Positions 32,699 through 42,607 are shown, counted from the first letter of the stretch. The stretch is 64,000 bases of DNA from Flavobacterium sp. ASV13 (GCF_000745775.1 NZ_JQJY01000008.1:1-64000); one strand, 5' to 3'. Made by a program: numbers and translations. The notes: a model not told the origin generated them from the sequence alone.

Positions 32699-35530
32699 TT
32701 AGAACCATTTTCTAGTGAAAAGATTGAGTAATGTTTTTGGAGAAAAAGTGATGACAAATCGTATTTTTTCGTTGTAATTGCTTTGTGCAATTTCCCATCC
32801 ATTATTTGAATAAACCGGAAAATAGAGTTCAAAATAATCTGGAACCAAATTTAAACGAATACCACTGTCGTAGGCAAAGAACGCTGTTTGATGTTTATTT
32901 TTCAGGAAACCAACATCTCCATAAACTTCGACCCAGTTCCAAATAGCATAACTGGCATTCATAGTTGTCATCCACTGATTTGCATATGCTGGCTCTAACT
33001 GCGACTTAAATCCACCTTCTGCAATTACATATTGCTGACTGAAAAATCCCGTAGATTCTGATCTTCCAAAAAGATTGTAATCAAATAAATAATCCGTTGG
33101 TCTGTCTAAACCAAAACTGAAATAATCTGAATTTGTTGTGTTATAAAGGAACATTCCAGCGTATAATCGCAAATTTAATTTATGATTGTTTTCAAATAAG
33201 CGTCGGTATTCGACTTCGCCTGAAAGTTTACCAAAATCGCCAGAAAACTGAATATCATTCATATAACTGAAATGATTAACCAATTCTGTTTTTATGTTCG
33301 AATATCTCGCATTAAAAATAGAATAGTTTGGTTTTGAATTATCAGTAATATATTGACTTGCTTCGCGATTCACAATTACCTGGCGAAACATAATCAGCTG
33401 TTTTCTATTGTCTCTAAAGTTTTCTTCACGAATGCGCAACTGCACCATTGGGTTTAATCTAAAATAAGCTGCATCTGGCGCATAATGAAAGTAATTTTGG
33501 CTGATAGAATATCTAACATTAAAAAGTGTACTGTTTCTGTAATATTGATTCCACGAAAATGCAGAAGAACCTGATATTGTCCCGGCTTTGATAGAATAGG
33601 CAGGATTTATGTCGAAATTAAATGGTTTGTCTAGTATTGTTTTATTGTGAAAACGAATTCCCGGCGTAATTCCATCATAATAATTATAGGTTAAAGTTGG
33701 GATGTATAAAATTTGATTGTAATATGGATCTTCTAAATCTTTAGCAAAATTAAATTTGATAGGACGATTGGTAATCGCAATGCTTTTTAAGGATTTCCAG
33801 TTATTGCGCTGATTGTATTCTGGAACTTCGTTGTCGTAATTTATTACTAATTTGTCGGCATTTTTTCGATCAAAATGATAAACAGAATCATTGTTTGTTG
33901 GTTCAATCCATTCCTTGAAAGCTACTTCGTTTCTCTTCATTCCATAAACCGGAATTGGTGCATAAACTCCTGTAACGCTTTTTATTGAAAACTGAACGCT
34001 GTCTTTTGTTCTCGAAACATCCGTAAATTTATAGTCAATTATATCACGTGATTCTATAATAGTTCTAAAAAACCACTCAATATTTTTATTGCTTTTTTTG
34101 TTTAGTATTGCTTCTAAATCATATCGATTCGTTTGTTGTGATTTATTCAGCGTATAAAATTCCTGAACACTTTCAGGAACAATATTATGGTTTAGATAAT
34201 CATCTAAATAACTCAAACTTAAACCAGCGCGATATTTACTTGCAATTTGCTCGTTGAATTTAATAAGAGTATTTTTTGGATCACCAAGAGGCTGATCTAA
34301 ATTTTTTCGAGCCATCAGCATATAATAATAACTGTATTGCTCGTTGAAAGTCAGATTGGTAATGTTATAACTTTTAAAGAGTTTCATGTCCGAAAGCCTT
34401 CCCAGCATTTTCTGATCTAAATGGTTTTCTTCCATATATTTCATCATCGCATAAATCTGAATTCCGTCATAAACCCAATTATCTTGCCTTGGATCCAAGC
34501 GAAGACTGTTTTTGAGATAATTGTTCAGATAGGTTTTCAGAAACGTAATTTCAAATATAAATTCATCTGAAAACGGACTAATAAAGGAAGGAAGCTGATT
34601 CAATCCATAAAACGGATTTCGATCATAATCTGCCTGTGAAACAGTGATTTTTGAATGTGGATATTTTCCAATAAACGCATTTGCAAAAGAAGCCACTCTG
34701 TTAATGACTATCGCTCTTTGAATTTCGTTCAGTTTTTTTGTTTTTAAATCCGAAACTACTTCTAAACCGCCAGTTGTATAACTTCTGAAGCTATTTTGTT
34801 TTTCAATAATAACATTAAAATCGGTTCTGTTAGTACCTGAAAAAAAATAATTCGTGAACGATGGATTTGATTGGTCTTTTGAAACCGAATCCAAATCGGT
34901 GCTAATAAAATAATTAGTAGGAAGTTTTATTTCAAGCTGATAATCCACAACAGAATTGGCAATATCATCAAGATTGAAATTGTTGTTTTTTGTAAAACGA
35001 TGATTTTCAAATCGGGCAGGAGTTAAAAACCAGTTCTTTAAGTTCATGCTGCCATCTTGATCAAAACCATAATGGGTGAATTTTGCACTCGGTATTTTTG
35101 CAATGTAAGTCAAATGCAAATCCATTTTTTCACCCGGACGCAGCTTTCGGTTTAGTTTTATAACAATAAAATCAGGATTTTTATCTGTTCTTTCCCATTC
35201 GAGCGCCATATTATCAGAATCAGTAAGATTCAAAATAGTTGTATTTCCTCTTTCTTCAGGTTTTGCCACATGAAAACCCCTGTAAAATTCATCTGAAAAT
35301 CGTCTCGCAAGCGGTGTATTTTTATCCGAAAACGCATTGTTCCAATCATTCAGAACAATCGAAATCAATGAATCGTTTGAAGTATTGTAATACGTAATAT
35401 CCTGTCTGACATTAAGCGTTTTAAGGTCGAGATTAACCGCCACTTCCATCTTAGATTGATGTTGTGCATATTGTTTTATCGAACTCAATAAAACAAAAAA
35501 CAGGATTATAATTTTATAAAATGATTTCAA
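32699..35530 (-). CDS. M1-peptidase-like protein with degenerate active site and C-terminal outer-membrane barrel
   Basis: The 943-residue protein has a signal peptide (MKSFYKIIILFFVLLSSIKQYAQ). An M1-aminopeptidase-like N-terminal beta domain and central region follow (YNTSNDSLISIVLNDWNNAF, DYQLEIKLPTNYFIST, NPFYGLNQLPSFISP). Where M1 enzymes have the zinc motif HExxH, this protein reads FEITF (residues 326-330). The later Glu ligand region reads WVYDGIQIYAMMKYME in place of NEGFA. From about residue 600 the pattern changes to transmembrane beta strands ending in FTRKWF, as in an outer-membrane protein. It is probably not a peptidase; role unknown. Confidence 0.75.
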   Translation of the reverse strand: MKSFYKIIILFFVLLSSIKQYAQHQSKMEVAVNLDLKTLNVRQDITYYNTSNDSLISIVLNDWNNAFSDKNTPLARRFSDEFYRGFHVAKPEERGNTTILNLTDSDNMALEWERTDKNPDFIVIKLNRKLRPGEKMDLHLTYIAKIPSAKFTHYGFDQDGSMNLKNWFLTPARFENHRFTKNNNFNLDDIANSVVDYQLEIKLPTNYFISTDLDSVSKDQSNPSFTNYFFSGTNRTDFNVIIEKQNSFRSYTTGGLEVVSDLKTKKLNEIQRAIVINRVASFANAFIGKYPHSKITVSQADYDRNPFYGLNQLPSFISPFSDEFIFEITFLKTYLNNYLKNSLRLDPRQDNWVYDGIQIYAMMKYMEENHLDQKMLGRLSDMKLFKSYNITNLTFNEQYSYYYMLMARKNLDQPLGDPKNTLIKFNEQIASKYRAGLSLSYLDDYLNHNIVPESVQEFYTLNKSQQTNRYDLEAILNKKSNKNIEWFFRTIIESRDIIDYKFTDVSRTKDSVQFSIKSVTGVYAPIPVYGMKRNEVAFKEWIEPTNNDSVYHFDRKNADKLVINYDNEVPEYNQRNNWKSLKSIAITNRPIKFNFAKDLEDPYYNQILYIPTLTYNYYDGITPGIRFHNKTILDKPFNFDINPAYSIKAGTISGSSAFSWNQYYRNSTLFNVRYSISQNYFHYAPDAAYFRLNPMVQLRIREENFRDNRKQLIMFRQVIVNREASQYITDNSKPNYSIFNARYSNIKTELVNHFSYMNDIQFSGDFGKLSGEVEYRRLFENNHKLNLRLYAGMFLYNTTNSDYFSFGLDRPTDYLFDYNLFGRSESTGFFSQQYVIAEGGFKSQLEPAYANQWMTTMNASYAIWNWVEVYGDVGFLKNKHQTAFFAYDSGIRLNLVPDYFELYFPVYSNNGWEIAQSNYNEKIRFVITFSPKTLLNLFTRKWF

Positions 35531-35605
35531 ATAGTGGCGTAAAAAATTATTGATATATCTTAAGTTACGAGTATAAAGATGTTTCGGTTTTTTGTAAAAA
35601 TAGCA

Positions 35606-35632
35606 TAAAAAAAGCTGTTTTAAAAAACAGCT
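35606..35632 (-). terminator. Terminator of the LOG-family gene
   Basis: On the minus strand AGCTGTTT-TTTA-AAACAGCT is followed by a seven-T run, about 85 bp after the stop of the 35719-36447 gene. Confidence 0.75.
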
Positions 35633-35718
35633 CTTAAAATTTAATCATATTATAAGTAAATGAAGTTTAGATTACTAAAAATCAACTAAATAGCTTGTAT
35701 GACTTATGTCGTGAAAAA

Positions 35719-36447
35719 TTAGAAATTCGGACTCAAATCGTATTTCTTGTAGAATTTATCTAAAACATCAACAACTTCATCTTCAGTGTCAACAATCTTA
35801 AATAAGTTCAAATCTTCAGGGCTTACGGTGTGCATTTTTTCAACCAAAACCGTTTTTACCCAATCAATTAATCCTGACCAAAATTCAACTCCAACAAGTA
35901 TAATTGGGAACTTTCCAATTTTCTTTGTCTGAATCAAAGTAATAGCTTCAAACATTTCATCCAAAGTTCCAAAACCTCCAGGCATAACCACAAATCCTTG
36001 TGAATATTTAACGAACATAACTTTTCTCACAAAGAAATAATCGAAATTCAAGTTTTTATCGTGGTCAATATAAGGATTGAAATGCTGTTCAAAAGGCAGT
36101 TCGATGTTTAAACCAACTGATGTTCCTCCTCCTAAATGCGCACCTTTATTTCCGGCTTCCATAATTCCCGGGCCTCCTCCCGTAATTACACCGTAACCAG
36201 CTTTACTGATTTTAAAAGCAATTTTTTCAGCCAATTGATAGTATTTTTCATCCGGTTTTGTTCTCGCCGATCCAAAAATCGAAACACAAGGACCAATACG
36301 TCCCATGCTTTCATAACCATTCACAAATTCGGACATGATTTTAAAAATCGCCCAGCTGTCATTGGTTCTTATTTCATTCCAAGTTTTTTGTTTTAAACTA
36401 TCTTGGATTACTTTATCTTCATCATTATCAAAATCTTCTAATCTCAT
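35719..36447 (-). CDS. LOG-family protein (TIGR00730-type Rossmann fold)
   Basis: The 242-residue protein carries the two LOG signatures: GYGVITGGGPGIMEAGNKGA and MPGGFGTLDEMFEAITLIQ (the PGGxGTxxE motif). Homologues hydrolyse cytokinin-type or other nucleoside 5'-monophosphates to release the base and ribose 5-phosphate; some are misnamed lysine decarboxylases. An N-terminal extension of about 45 residues (EDFDNDEDKVIQDSLKQKTW) precedes the Rossmann fold. It is cytoplasmic. A structured element lies about 80 bp upstream of its start. Confidence 0.9.
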   Translation of the reverse strand: MRLEDFDNDEDKVIQDSLKQKTWNEIRTNDSWAIFKIMSEFVNGYESMGRIGPCVSIFGSARTKPDEKYYQLAEKIAFKISKAGYGVITGGGPGIMEAGNKGAHLGGGTSVGLNIELPFEQHFNPYIDHDKNLNFDYFFVRKVMFVKYSQGFVVMPGGFGTLDEMFEAITLIQTKKIGKFPIILVGVEFWSGLIDWVKTVLVEKMHTVSPEDLNLFKIVDTEDEVVDVLDKFYKKYDLSPNF

Positions 36448-36858
36448 TTTAGGTATTTTATAATTTATATTTTTATTTATGCCGATTCTTTTAGCTGTAA
36501 TCCCAAGCGCAGTTGAAGGAGAAGGAGCTGATCCTGCTGTCCGCTATATCTTTTCCTGGCTAAAGAAGCCAGAAAAAGGATGTCGCTTCCATCAGGGCTA
36601 GGGCAATCGGTTTCAATTGAACAATTGGTTTAATCGAAACATTTTTATTTAAAGCTCAAATTTTTGAAAAAAGGCGGATGCTAAATTAACACTTTTTATT
36701 AGAATTGTTACAAAAAGAGAAGTTTAAAATCTGAATGCCGTCTTGTAAAATAAGGATTTTTTATTTTTTGATTCATTATCAGATAATTAAAAATACATTA
36801 ATTTTAAAAGTGGCAGCACTTAAAAGTTAAAGTTAAGAGAATTTGCTAATTGTTGTTT
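36448..36858. other. Intergenic region holding a structured element
   Basis: The 410-bp gap between two leftward genes includes an unusually GC-rich, structured block at about 36525-36604. The rest (36605-36858) is AT-rich with nothing I recognise. Confidence 0.5.
36525..36604 (-). ncRNA. Candidate structured RNA or mobile intergenic element
   Basis: On the minus strand the block begins GCCCTAGCCCTGATGGAAGC and ends GCGGACAGCAGGATCAGC. A 12-bp stem is formed by CTTTTTCTGGCT and AGCCAGGAAAAG (36578-36567 and 36561-36550) with a five-base loop, and CTGAT/ATCAG closes the outside. The composition differs strongly from the surroundings. From memory, very similar CCCTGATGG...AGCGGA-AGCAGGA sequences occur between genes in many flavobacteria and could be a known RNA motif such as Flavo-1; I cannot verify this. 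The strand is inferred. Confidence 0.5.
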
Positions 36859-37767
36859 TCAATTCAAATTCTCAATTGTTAGCGTTCTGTAAGCGTCGCA
36901 ATACGTATTTTTTGGAACATTATTTCTGGTTCCCGGAACAAGAACTTGGTCAAATGATGCAATCAAGCGATCAATTTCGTTTTTAATAACACTGTTTGGA
37001 GCGATCGAATTTACATGAACAATTTTTCCTTTTGAATCAATTGTGAAACGAGGCCTAAAAATAATTTCTCCGCGAAGTTCTTGCTTGTTGATTGTCTTTA
37101 GAGAAATATTCCGCAAAATATACTCGTATAATCTTTCATAAAGACAGTTGTTTATTTGCCAGTTTGTTTGAAGATTTTCACAATCTTTTACAGTTGGAAG
37201 CTGGTCGACTACAGCATATGTGCTGGCTTTTATTATGGTGTTTTTGTTTTCCTTTGCAAACAGTTGAACGCTTATTTTTCCATGTTTATCGGCTTCTGTG
37301 AGAGCAAGTTTTTCCAGCGGATATTTCTTGAAAATCTCAACAACTTTTCGGTCTAAATCTTTGTCTCCTGTATAAATTTTAAAGCCTGAGGCTTTGCCAG
37401 TTTTGCTTATTTCAAAAGTCAACCGAATAGTGTAATTGTATTCACTGCGTGAAATATCTTTATACAAATAGGACCATTTAACTTCGGAGAAGTCAATTTT
37501 TTTAAGAAGTTTTTTTTCAAGATATATTTTAAAAAAGTTTGCCAGATCACTATTTTCACTTGGTTTCGCTAAAGTCTGAAAAGTGTCGTTTTCGTTTTGA
37601 TATTCCGCATCACTTTCTTCTCTAGTAAAATAAGGATTGTCAGATTGTGATTCTAAAACATTTTTAACCCGTTCACGAACAGCTTTATTTAGGCTGTCTT
37701 TCTTTGTCTGTGAGTAATTGCTAAATGAAAATGTTACTATTGCAACGAATAATAAAGCTGACTTCAT
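36859..37767 (-). CDS. Secreted protein with two TonB-C-like domains
   Basis: The 302-residue protein has a signal peptide (MKSALLFVAIVTFSFSNYSQ). Residues about 100-175 (YTIRLTFEISKTGKASGFKIYTGDKDLDRKVVEIFKKYP) and about 225-290 (RGEIIFRPRFTIDSKGKIVHVNSIAPNSVIKNEIDRLIASF) each follow the strand-turn-strand-helix pattern of a TonB C-terminal domain. No transmembrane anchor or Pro-rich spanning segment is present, so it is not a standard TonB. A periplasmic role, perhaps binding receptor plugs, is speculative. Confidence 0.65.
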   Translation of the reverse strand: MKSALLFVAIVTFSFSNYSQTKKDSLNKAVRERVKNVLESQSDNPYFTREESDAEYQNENDTFQTLAKPSENSDLANFFKIYLEKKLLKKIDFSEVKWSYLYKDISRSEYNYTIRLTFEISKTGKASGFKIYTGDKDLDRKVVEIFKKYPLEKLALTEADKHGKISVQLFAKENKNTIIKASTYAVVDQLPTVKDCENLQTNWQINNCLYERLYEYILRNISLKTINKQELRGEIIFRPRFTIDSKGKIVHVNSIAPNSVIKNEIDRLIASFDQVLVPGTRNNVPKNTYCDAYRTLTIENLN

Positions 37768-37827
37768 TGTTTGATTTTTAATACTAAAATATAAAATTAT
37801 TAGTATTAAAATTTAACAATGAAAAGA

Positions 37828-37860
37828 ATCTTTGTCAAAGTTTTAAACTTTGACAAAGAT
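37828..37860. repeat. 16-bp-arm perfect palindrome
   Basis: ATCTTTGTCAAAGTTT, one T, then its exact reverse complement. It lies between the secreted protein gene and the uvrA stop, with no T run; it could still stabilise or end the uvrA transcript. Confidence 0.8.
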
Positions 37861-37864
37861 GTAT

Positions 37865-40696
37865 TTATGCTAACTCTTTCTTCAAAAACTTAGCTGTATA
37901 ACTCTTTTTATTATTCGCCACTTCTTCCGGAGTTCCTTTGGCAACTAATTGTCCGCCACCTTTTCCGCCTTCAGGGCCAATATCAATAATATAATCAGCA
38001 AGTTTGATAACATCCATATTATGTTCGATAACAAGAATTGTATTTCCTTTATCAACCAATTTATTGATAACGTCCATTAAAACGCGAATATCCTCAAAAT
38101 GTAATCCCGTTGTTGGTTCATCAAGAATGTAAAATGTGTTTCCGGTATCTTTTTTGGATAATTCTCCTGCCAATTTAATACGTTGAGCTTCACCCCCAGA
38201 AAGTGTTGTACTTTGCTGACCAAGCGTGATGTATCCTAAACCAACATCCTGAATTGTTTTTACTTTTCTGTAAATCTTAGGAATGTTTTCAAAGAAAGGA
38301 ACTGCTTCATCCACTGTCATGTCCAAAACATCCGAAATAGATTTTCCTTTGTATCTGATTTCCAAAGTTTCTCTGTTGAAACGTTTACCCTGACAGGTTT
38401 CGCATTCTACATAAACATCTGGCAAAAAGTTCATCTCAATAGTTCTTACACCAGAACCTTCACAAGTTTCGCAACGTCCGCCTTTTACGTTGAAACTGAA
38501 ACGCCCTGCTTTGTAACCTCGAATCATACTTTCAGAAGTCATGGTAAACAGATTTCTGATTTCAGTGAAAACTTCTGTATAAGTCGCTGGGTTTGAACGA
38601 GGAGTTCTTCCAATCGGACTTTGGTCGATATCAATTACTTTGTCAATATGTTCTAAACCTTCAATTTTTTTATAAGGCTGTGGTTTTTTTACGCCATTAA
38701 AATAATACGCATTCAGAATCGGATACAGCGTTTCATTAATCAATGTAGATTTTCCGCTTCCCGAAACTCCTGTTACACAAGTTAATTGTCCCAAAGGTAT
38801 TTCGATCGAAATATTTTTTAGATTATTTCCTGTAGCTCCGGTTAGTTTTAAAAATTTTCCGTTTCCTTCGCGACGCTTTTTCGGAATTTCGAGTTTCATT
38901 TTACCATTCAAATATTGAGCGGTAATAGTGTTTGATTTTAAAGTTTCTGCCGGAGTTCCAATGCTAATAATTTCACCACCATATTTTCCTGCTTTTGGTC
39001 CAATATCAATTACATAATCGGCAGTTTCGATCATGTCTTTATCGTGTTCAACAACAATTACAGAGTTTCCAATATCGCGTAATTGTTCTAAAGACTTAAT
39101 CAATTTTTCGTTATCTCTTTGGTGCAAACCAATACTTGGTTCATCCAAAATATATAAAACCCCAACCAATTGAGAACCAATTTGTGTTGCCAGACGAATA
39201 CGTTGCGCTTCTCCACCAGAAAGTGATTTTGAACTTCGGCTTAAAGCCAAATAATTCAAACCTACATTCATCAGGAAGTTCAAACGGTCTTTGATTTCTT
39301 TTACAACTTCAGAAGCAATTAAAAGTTGTTTATCAGTTAAATGACTATTTAGATCCAAAAACCAGGCTGTTAAATCTGAAATATCCATATCACACAATTC
39401 GGTGATATTTTTTTCATTAACTCTAAAAAATAAAGCTTCTTTTTTAAGACGAGAACCTTCACAAACCGGACAATCAATTTCGTCCATGAAATCTTTTGCC
39501 CAACGTTTTATACTGGTTGTAGCGCTTTCATCGTATTGATTTTTGATGAAATTAGAAATTCCTTCAAAATCAATTTTATATTCTCTGGTTACTCCAAGAT
39601 CTTTTGAATTGATAGCAAATTTGTCTTTTCCGCCATATAAAATCATGGTCATGGCTTCTTCTGGAATTTTCTCAATCGGATCCGTAATTTTAAATCCGAA
39701 TTTTTCTCCAATGGTTTCTAATTGCTTGAAAATCCAGGAAGATTTATATTCGCCAAGAGGAGCAAAACCGCCACTTTTTATAGATAATTTAGGATTCGGA
39801 ATGATCTTTTTTACGTTGATTTCGTGTACAGTTCCCAATCCGTTACAATGCGGACATGCACCTTTTGGTGAGTTGAAAGAAAATAAATTCGGTTCCGGAT
39901 TTTGATATGAAATACCTGTTGTAGGGCACATTAAATTCCTACTGAAATAACGCACTTCATTCGAATCCTGATCTAAAATCATTAAAACATTTTCACCATG
40001 ATGCATCGCTGTATTGATGCTTTCCGATAATCTTTTTTGATTATCTGGATTGTCTTCAATAACCATTCTGTCTACAACAATTTCGATATCATGTGTTTTG
40101 TAACGGTCTAATTTCATTCCTGATATCAAATCCTGAACTTCTCCGTTTACACGAACTTTTAGAAATCCTTGTTTGGTGATTTGTTGGAATAATTCAGCAT
40201 AATGCCCTTTTCTGGCTTTAATAACTGGAGCCAGAATATTAATTCGTTTCCCGTTATAATCCTGAATAATCAAATCTTTAATTTGTTCATCAGAATAAGA
40301 AACCATTTTTTCGCCGGTGTTGTAGCTATAAGCGTCAGCACCACGTGCAAATAAAAGTCTAAGGAAATCGTAAATCTCAGTAATTGTTCCAACCGTAGAA
40401 CGCGGACTCTTACTTGTCGTTTTTTGTTCAATTGCAATTACAGGAGAAAGCCCGTCGATTTTATCTACATCCGGACGCTCTAAACCTCCAAGGAATTGTC
40501 TGGCGTATGCCGAAAAAGTTTCAACATAACGGCGTTGCCCTTCAGCATAAATCGTATCAAATGCCAAAGAAGATTTCCCCGAACCAGATAAACCAGTAAT
40601 TACAACCAGTTTTTCACGCGGAATAGATATATCGATATTTTTAAGATTATGAACTCTTGCACCAAGAACTTCAATAGTATTGTCTTTATCTAGCAT
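37865..40696 (-). CDS. uvrA: Excinuclease ABC subunit A
   Basis: The 943-residue DNA-damage sensor of nucleotide excision repair is read from ATG 40696; a TTG four codons upstream is unlikely. Two ABC ATPase modules are present: Walker A GLSGSGKSSLAF and signature SLSGGEAQRIRLA in the first, GVSGSGKSTLIN and TLSGGEAQRIKLA in the second. Zinc-binding CPHCNGLG, CPVCEGSR and CETCEGSG...CETCQGKRF are visible. It begins DNTIEVLGARVHNLKNI, typical of UvrA. It is not next to uvrB. A -7 promoter element lies 17 bp upstream. Confidence 0.98.
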   Translation of the reverse strand: MLDKDNTIEVLGARVHNLKNIDISIPREKLVVITGLSGSGKSSLAFDTIYAEGQRRYVETFSAYARQFLGGLERPDVDKIDGLSPVIAIEQKTTSKSPRSTVGTITEIYDFLRLLFARGADAYSYNTGEKMVSYSDEQIKDLIIQDYNGKRINILAPVIKARKGHYAELFQQITKQGFLKVRVNGEVQDLISGMKLDRYKTHDIEIVVDRMVIEDNPDNQKRLSESINTAMHHGENVLMILDQDSNEVRYFSRNLMCPTTGISYQNPEPNLFSFNSPKGACPHCNGLGTVHEINVKKIIPNPKLSIKSGGFAPLGEYKSSWIFKQLETIGEKFGFKITDPIEKIPEEAMTMILYGGKDKFAINSKDLGVTREYKIDFEGISNFIKNQYDESATTSIKRWAKDFMDEIDCPVCEGSRLKKEALFFRVNEKNITELCDMDISDLTAWFLDLNSHLTDKQLLIASEVVKEIKDRLNFLMNVGLNYLALSRSSKSLSGGEAQRIRLATQIGSQLVGVLYILDEPSIGLHQRDNEKLIKSLEQLRDIGNSVIVVEHDKDMIETADYVIDIGPKAGKYGGEIISIGTPAETLKSNTITAQYLNGKMKLEIPKKRREGNGKFLKLTGATGNNLKNISIEIPLGQLTCVTGVSGSGKSTLINETLYPILNAYYFNGVKKPQPYKKIEGLEHIDKVIDIDQSPIGRTPRSNPATYTEVFTEIRNLFTMTSESMIRGYKAGRFSFNVKGGRCETCEGSGVRTIEMNFLPDVYVECETCQGKRFNRETLEIRYKGKSISDVLDMTVDEAVPFFENIPKIYRKVKTIQDVGLGYITLGQQSTTLSGGEAQRIKLAGELSKKDTGNTFYILDEPTTGLHFEDIRVLMDVINKLVDKGNTILVIEHNMDVIKLADYIIDIGPEGGKGGGQLVAKGTPEEVANNKKSYTAKFLKKELA

Positions 40697-40712
40697 AATT
40701 TTGAGCAAAACG

Positions 40713-40720
40713 CAAAGTTA
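40713..40720 (-). promoter_or_regulatory. -7 promoter element of uvrA
   Basis: TAACTTTG on the minus strand matches TAnnTTTG exactly and lies 17 bp before the ATG; no -33 TTG at the right spacing is seen. Confidence 0.5.
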
Positions 40721-40812
40721 CCACTTTGATTTGTTCTTTTTGTGCTCGATAGCAAAAGTTTATGTTACAAATAGTAACAAAATAAGTATCTCGATTAAAG
40801 TCTTTTGATCAT

Positions 40813-42597
40813 TTATTCAATCGTCATCGATCGCAGTTTCATTCTGTAAGCTTCAAGTGCAATTGATTTTGAAATGATACCATAATACTTTTCATTTCGA
40901 AGCACAGGCAGAAAAGCCGATTTTGAATTTTCGAACTTTGTCATTACGATTTCCATGCTGTCATAAGATGAGATAGTTGCAGCAGGAGTTTTCATAACAT
41001 CTTTAATCATCGTATATTTTACGCGATAAGCATTAAAAATGATTTCTCGGATGTCATTAAAATGTACAATTCCGACCAAATCTTTTTCGTTGTTGACAAC
41101 CGGAAATACGACTTGATTCGAATGTGAAATTAGATCAACAAGTTTGCTTAAATTTTCGTCAGGATGAACGGTAAGATAGTCACATTGAATAATAGTGTCA
41201 ATATCTAAAGTTGATAAAATATTCGAATCTTTGTTGCTGGTAAAAGCATGGCCTTTTTTTGCCAGATTTTTTACGTCAAGCGAATATTTCTCAAAACGTT
41301 TAGAAATCGCAAAACTGATTGATGAAACAATCATAAGCGGAATCATAAGTCCGTAACCTCCTGTAATTTCTGCAATAAGGAATATTGCTGTCAGAGGTGC
41401 GTGAAATAATCCGCTCAAAATTCCAGCCATTCCAACCATAGTAAAATTACTGATTGGCAAATGCGATAAACCGGTTAAGCTTATCAGTTTTGAGAAAAAA
41501 TAACCCAAATAAGAACCAAGAAAAAGAGAAGGAGCAAAATTTCCTCCGTTACCACCGCTTCCAATTGTAAGCCCGGAAGCAAATACTTTTACCATCATGG
41601 TACATCCCACAAACAATAGTAAAACCCATTGATTGTTTCTAAATTCAGCAAACAAAGTGTTGTCTAACAATTGTCCAGGATCACTTTCAGATAAGGTTTT
41701 AATGCTTTCATATCCTTCACCAAATAAAGTTGGAAAAACGAAAATCAGCAAAGCTAAAAGCGATGAGCCTATCAAAGCTTTTTTATAAGGATCAATCTGC
41801 ATTTTACTAAAATAATGCTCGACGCGCTGAAAATTTCTTGAATAATATATAGCAACCAAACCAGTTAAAATTCCCAATATCACATAAAAAGGAATGTTAT
41901 GATAATTAAAAGTTTCTTGTTTTTTGAATGATAATAAAATAGTTTCATCTAAAACAATTGCAGAAACCAAAGCGCCTGTTGCCGCAGAAATCATAATTGG
42001 GGTAAAGGCAGAAATACTCACATCGACTAATAAAACTTCGATTGCGAAAAGAACTCCCGCAATTGGAGCGTTAAAAGCAGCAGCAATTCCGGCAGCAACA
42101 CCGCATCCAATTAATAAAGTCCGGTCTTTGTAAGCTAATTTATAATTTTGGGCATAATTTGATCCAAAAGCCGCTCCTGTAATTACAATTGGACTTTCTA
42201 ATCCAGCAGAACCTCCTAAACCAACAGTCAAAGAGCTTGTAACAATCTGCGCATACATTTGTTTTTTCGGAATTATACTCGCTTTTTTGGCAACTGCATA
42301 TAAAATCTGTGAAGTTCCTTTTTGGATTGTTCCGTTTAAAACCTTTTTAATAACAAGAACAGTCAATAAAATTCCAATTATGGGAAGAATACTATTGATG
42401 AAGCTTAATTTTAAAGTCCCGTTAATATAAGTTGCAAACGAAAAAACGCTATGCGCAAAAGTTTTCAAAACAATTACAGCAAAAGCGCATGAAATACCGA
42501 CTAACACACTCGATAAAAAAATAAATTGCTTTGGCGTCAACAAGGATTGAGCTAATGCAATAATGCTTTCTAGTTTTCGAAAAAGTCGTTTTATCAT
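40813..42597 (-). CDS. ClC-family chloride channel/transporter with CBS domains
   Basis: The 594-residue protein has the ClC membrane fold in its first 430 residues. The conserved loops are visible as GLGGSAGLESPIVITGA (with the gating glutamate), GVAAGIAAAFNAPIAGVLFAIE and GSGGNGGNFAPSLFLG. Two CBS domains follow (LSKLVDLISHSNQVVFPVVNNEKDLVGIVHFNDI and MEIVMTKFENSKSAFLPVLRNEKYYGIISK). The first loop departs from the classical GSGIP, so anion selectivity and exchanger versus channel mode cannot be judged. It is an inner-membrane protein with a cytoplasmic regulatory tail. Confidence 0.93.
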   Translation of the reverse strand: MIKRLFRKLESIIALAQSLLTPKQFIFLSSVLVGISCAFAVIVLKTFAHSVFSFATYINGTLKLSFINSILPIIGILLTVLVIKKVLNGTIQKGTSQILYAVAKKASIIPKKQMYAQIVTSSLTVGLGGSAGLESPIVITGAAFGSNYAQNYKLAYKDRTLLIGCGVAAGIAAAFNAPIAGVLFAIEVLLVDVSISAFTPIMISAATGALVSAIVLDETILLSFKKQETFNYHNIPFYVILGILTGLVAIYYSRNFQRVEHYFSKMQIDPYKKALIGSSLLALLIFVFPTLFGEGYESIKTLSESDPGQLLDNTLFAEFRNNQWVLLLFVGCTMMVKVFASGLTIGSGGNGGNFAPSLFLGSYLGYFFSKLISLTGLSHLPISNFTMVGMAGILSGLFHAPLTAIFLIAEITGGYGLMIPLMIVSSISFAISKRFEKYSLDVKNLAKKGHAFTSNKDSNILSTLDIDTIIQCDYLTVHPDENLSKLVDLISHSNQVVFPVVNNEKDLVGIVHFNDIREIIFNAYRVKYTMIKDVMKTPAATISSYDSMEIVMTKFENSKSAFLPVLRNEKYYGIISKSIALEAYRMKLRSMTIE

Positions 42598-42607
42598 AAT
42601 TTTATTA

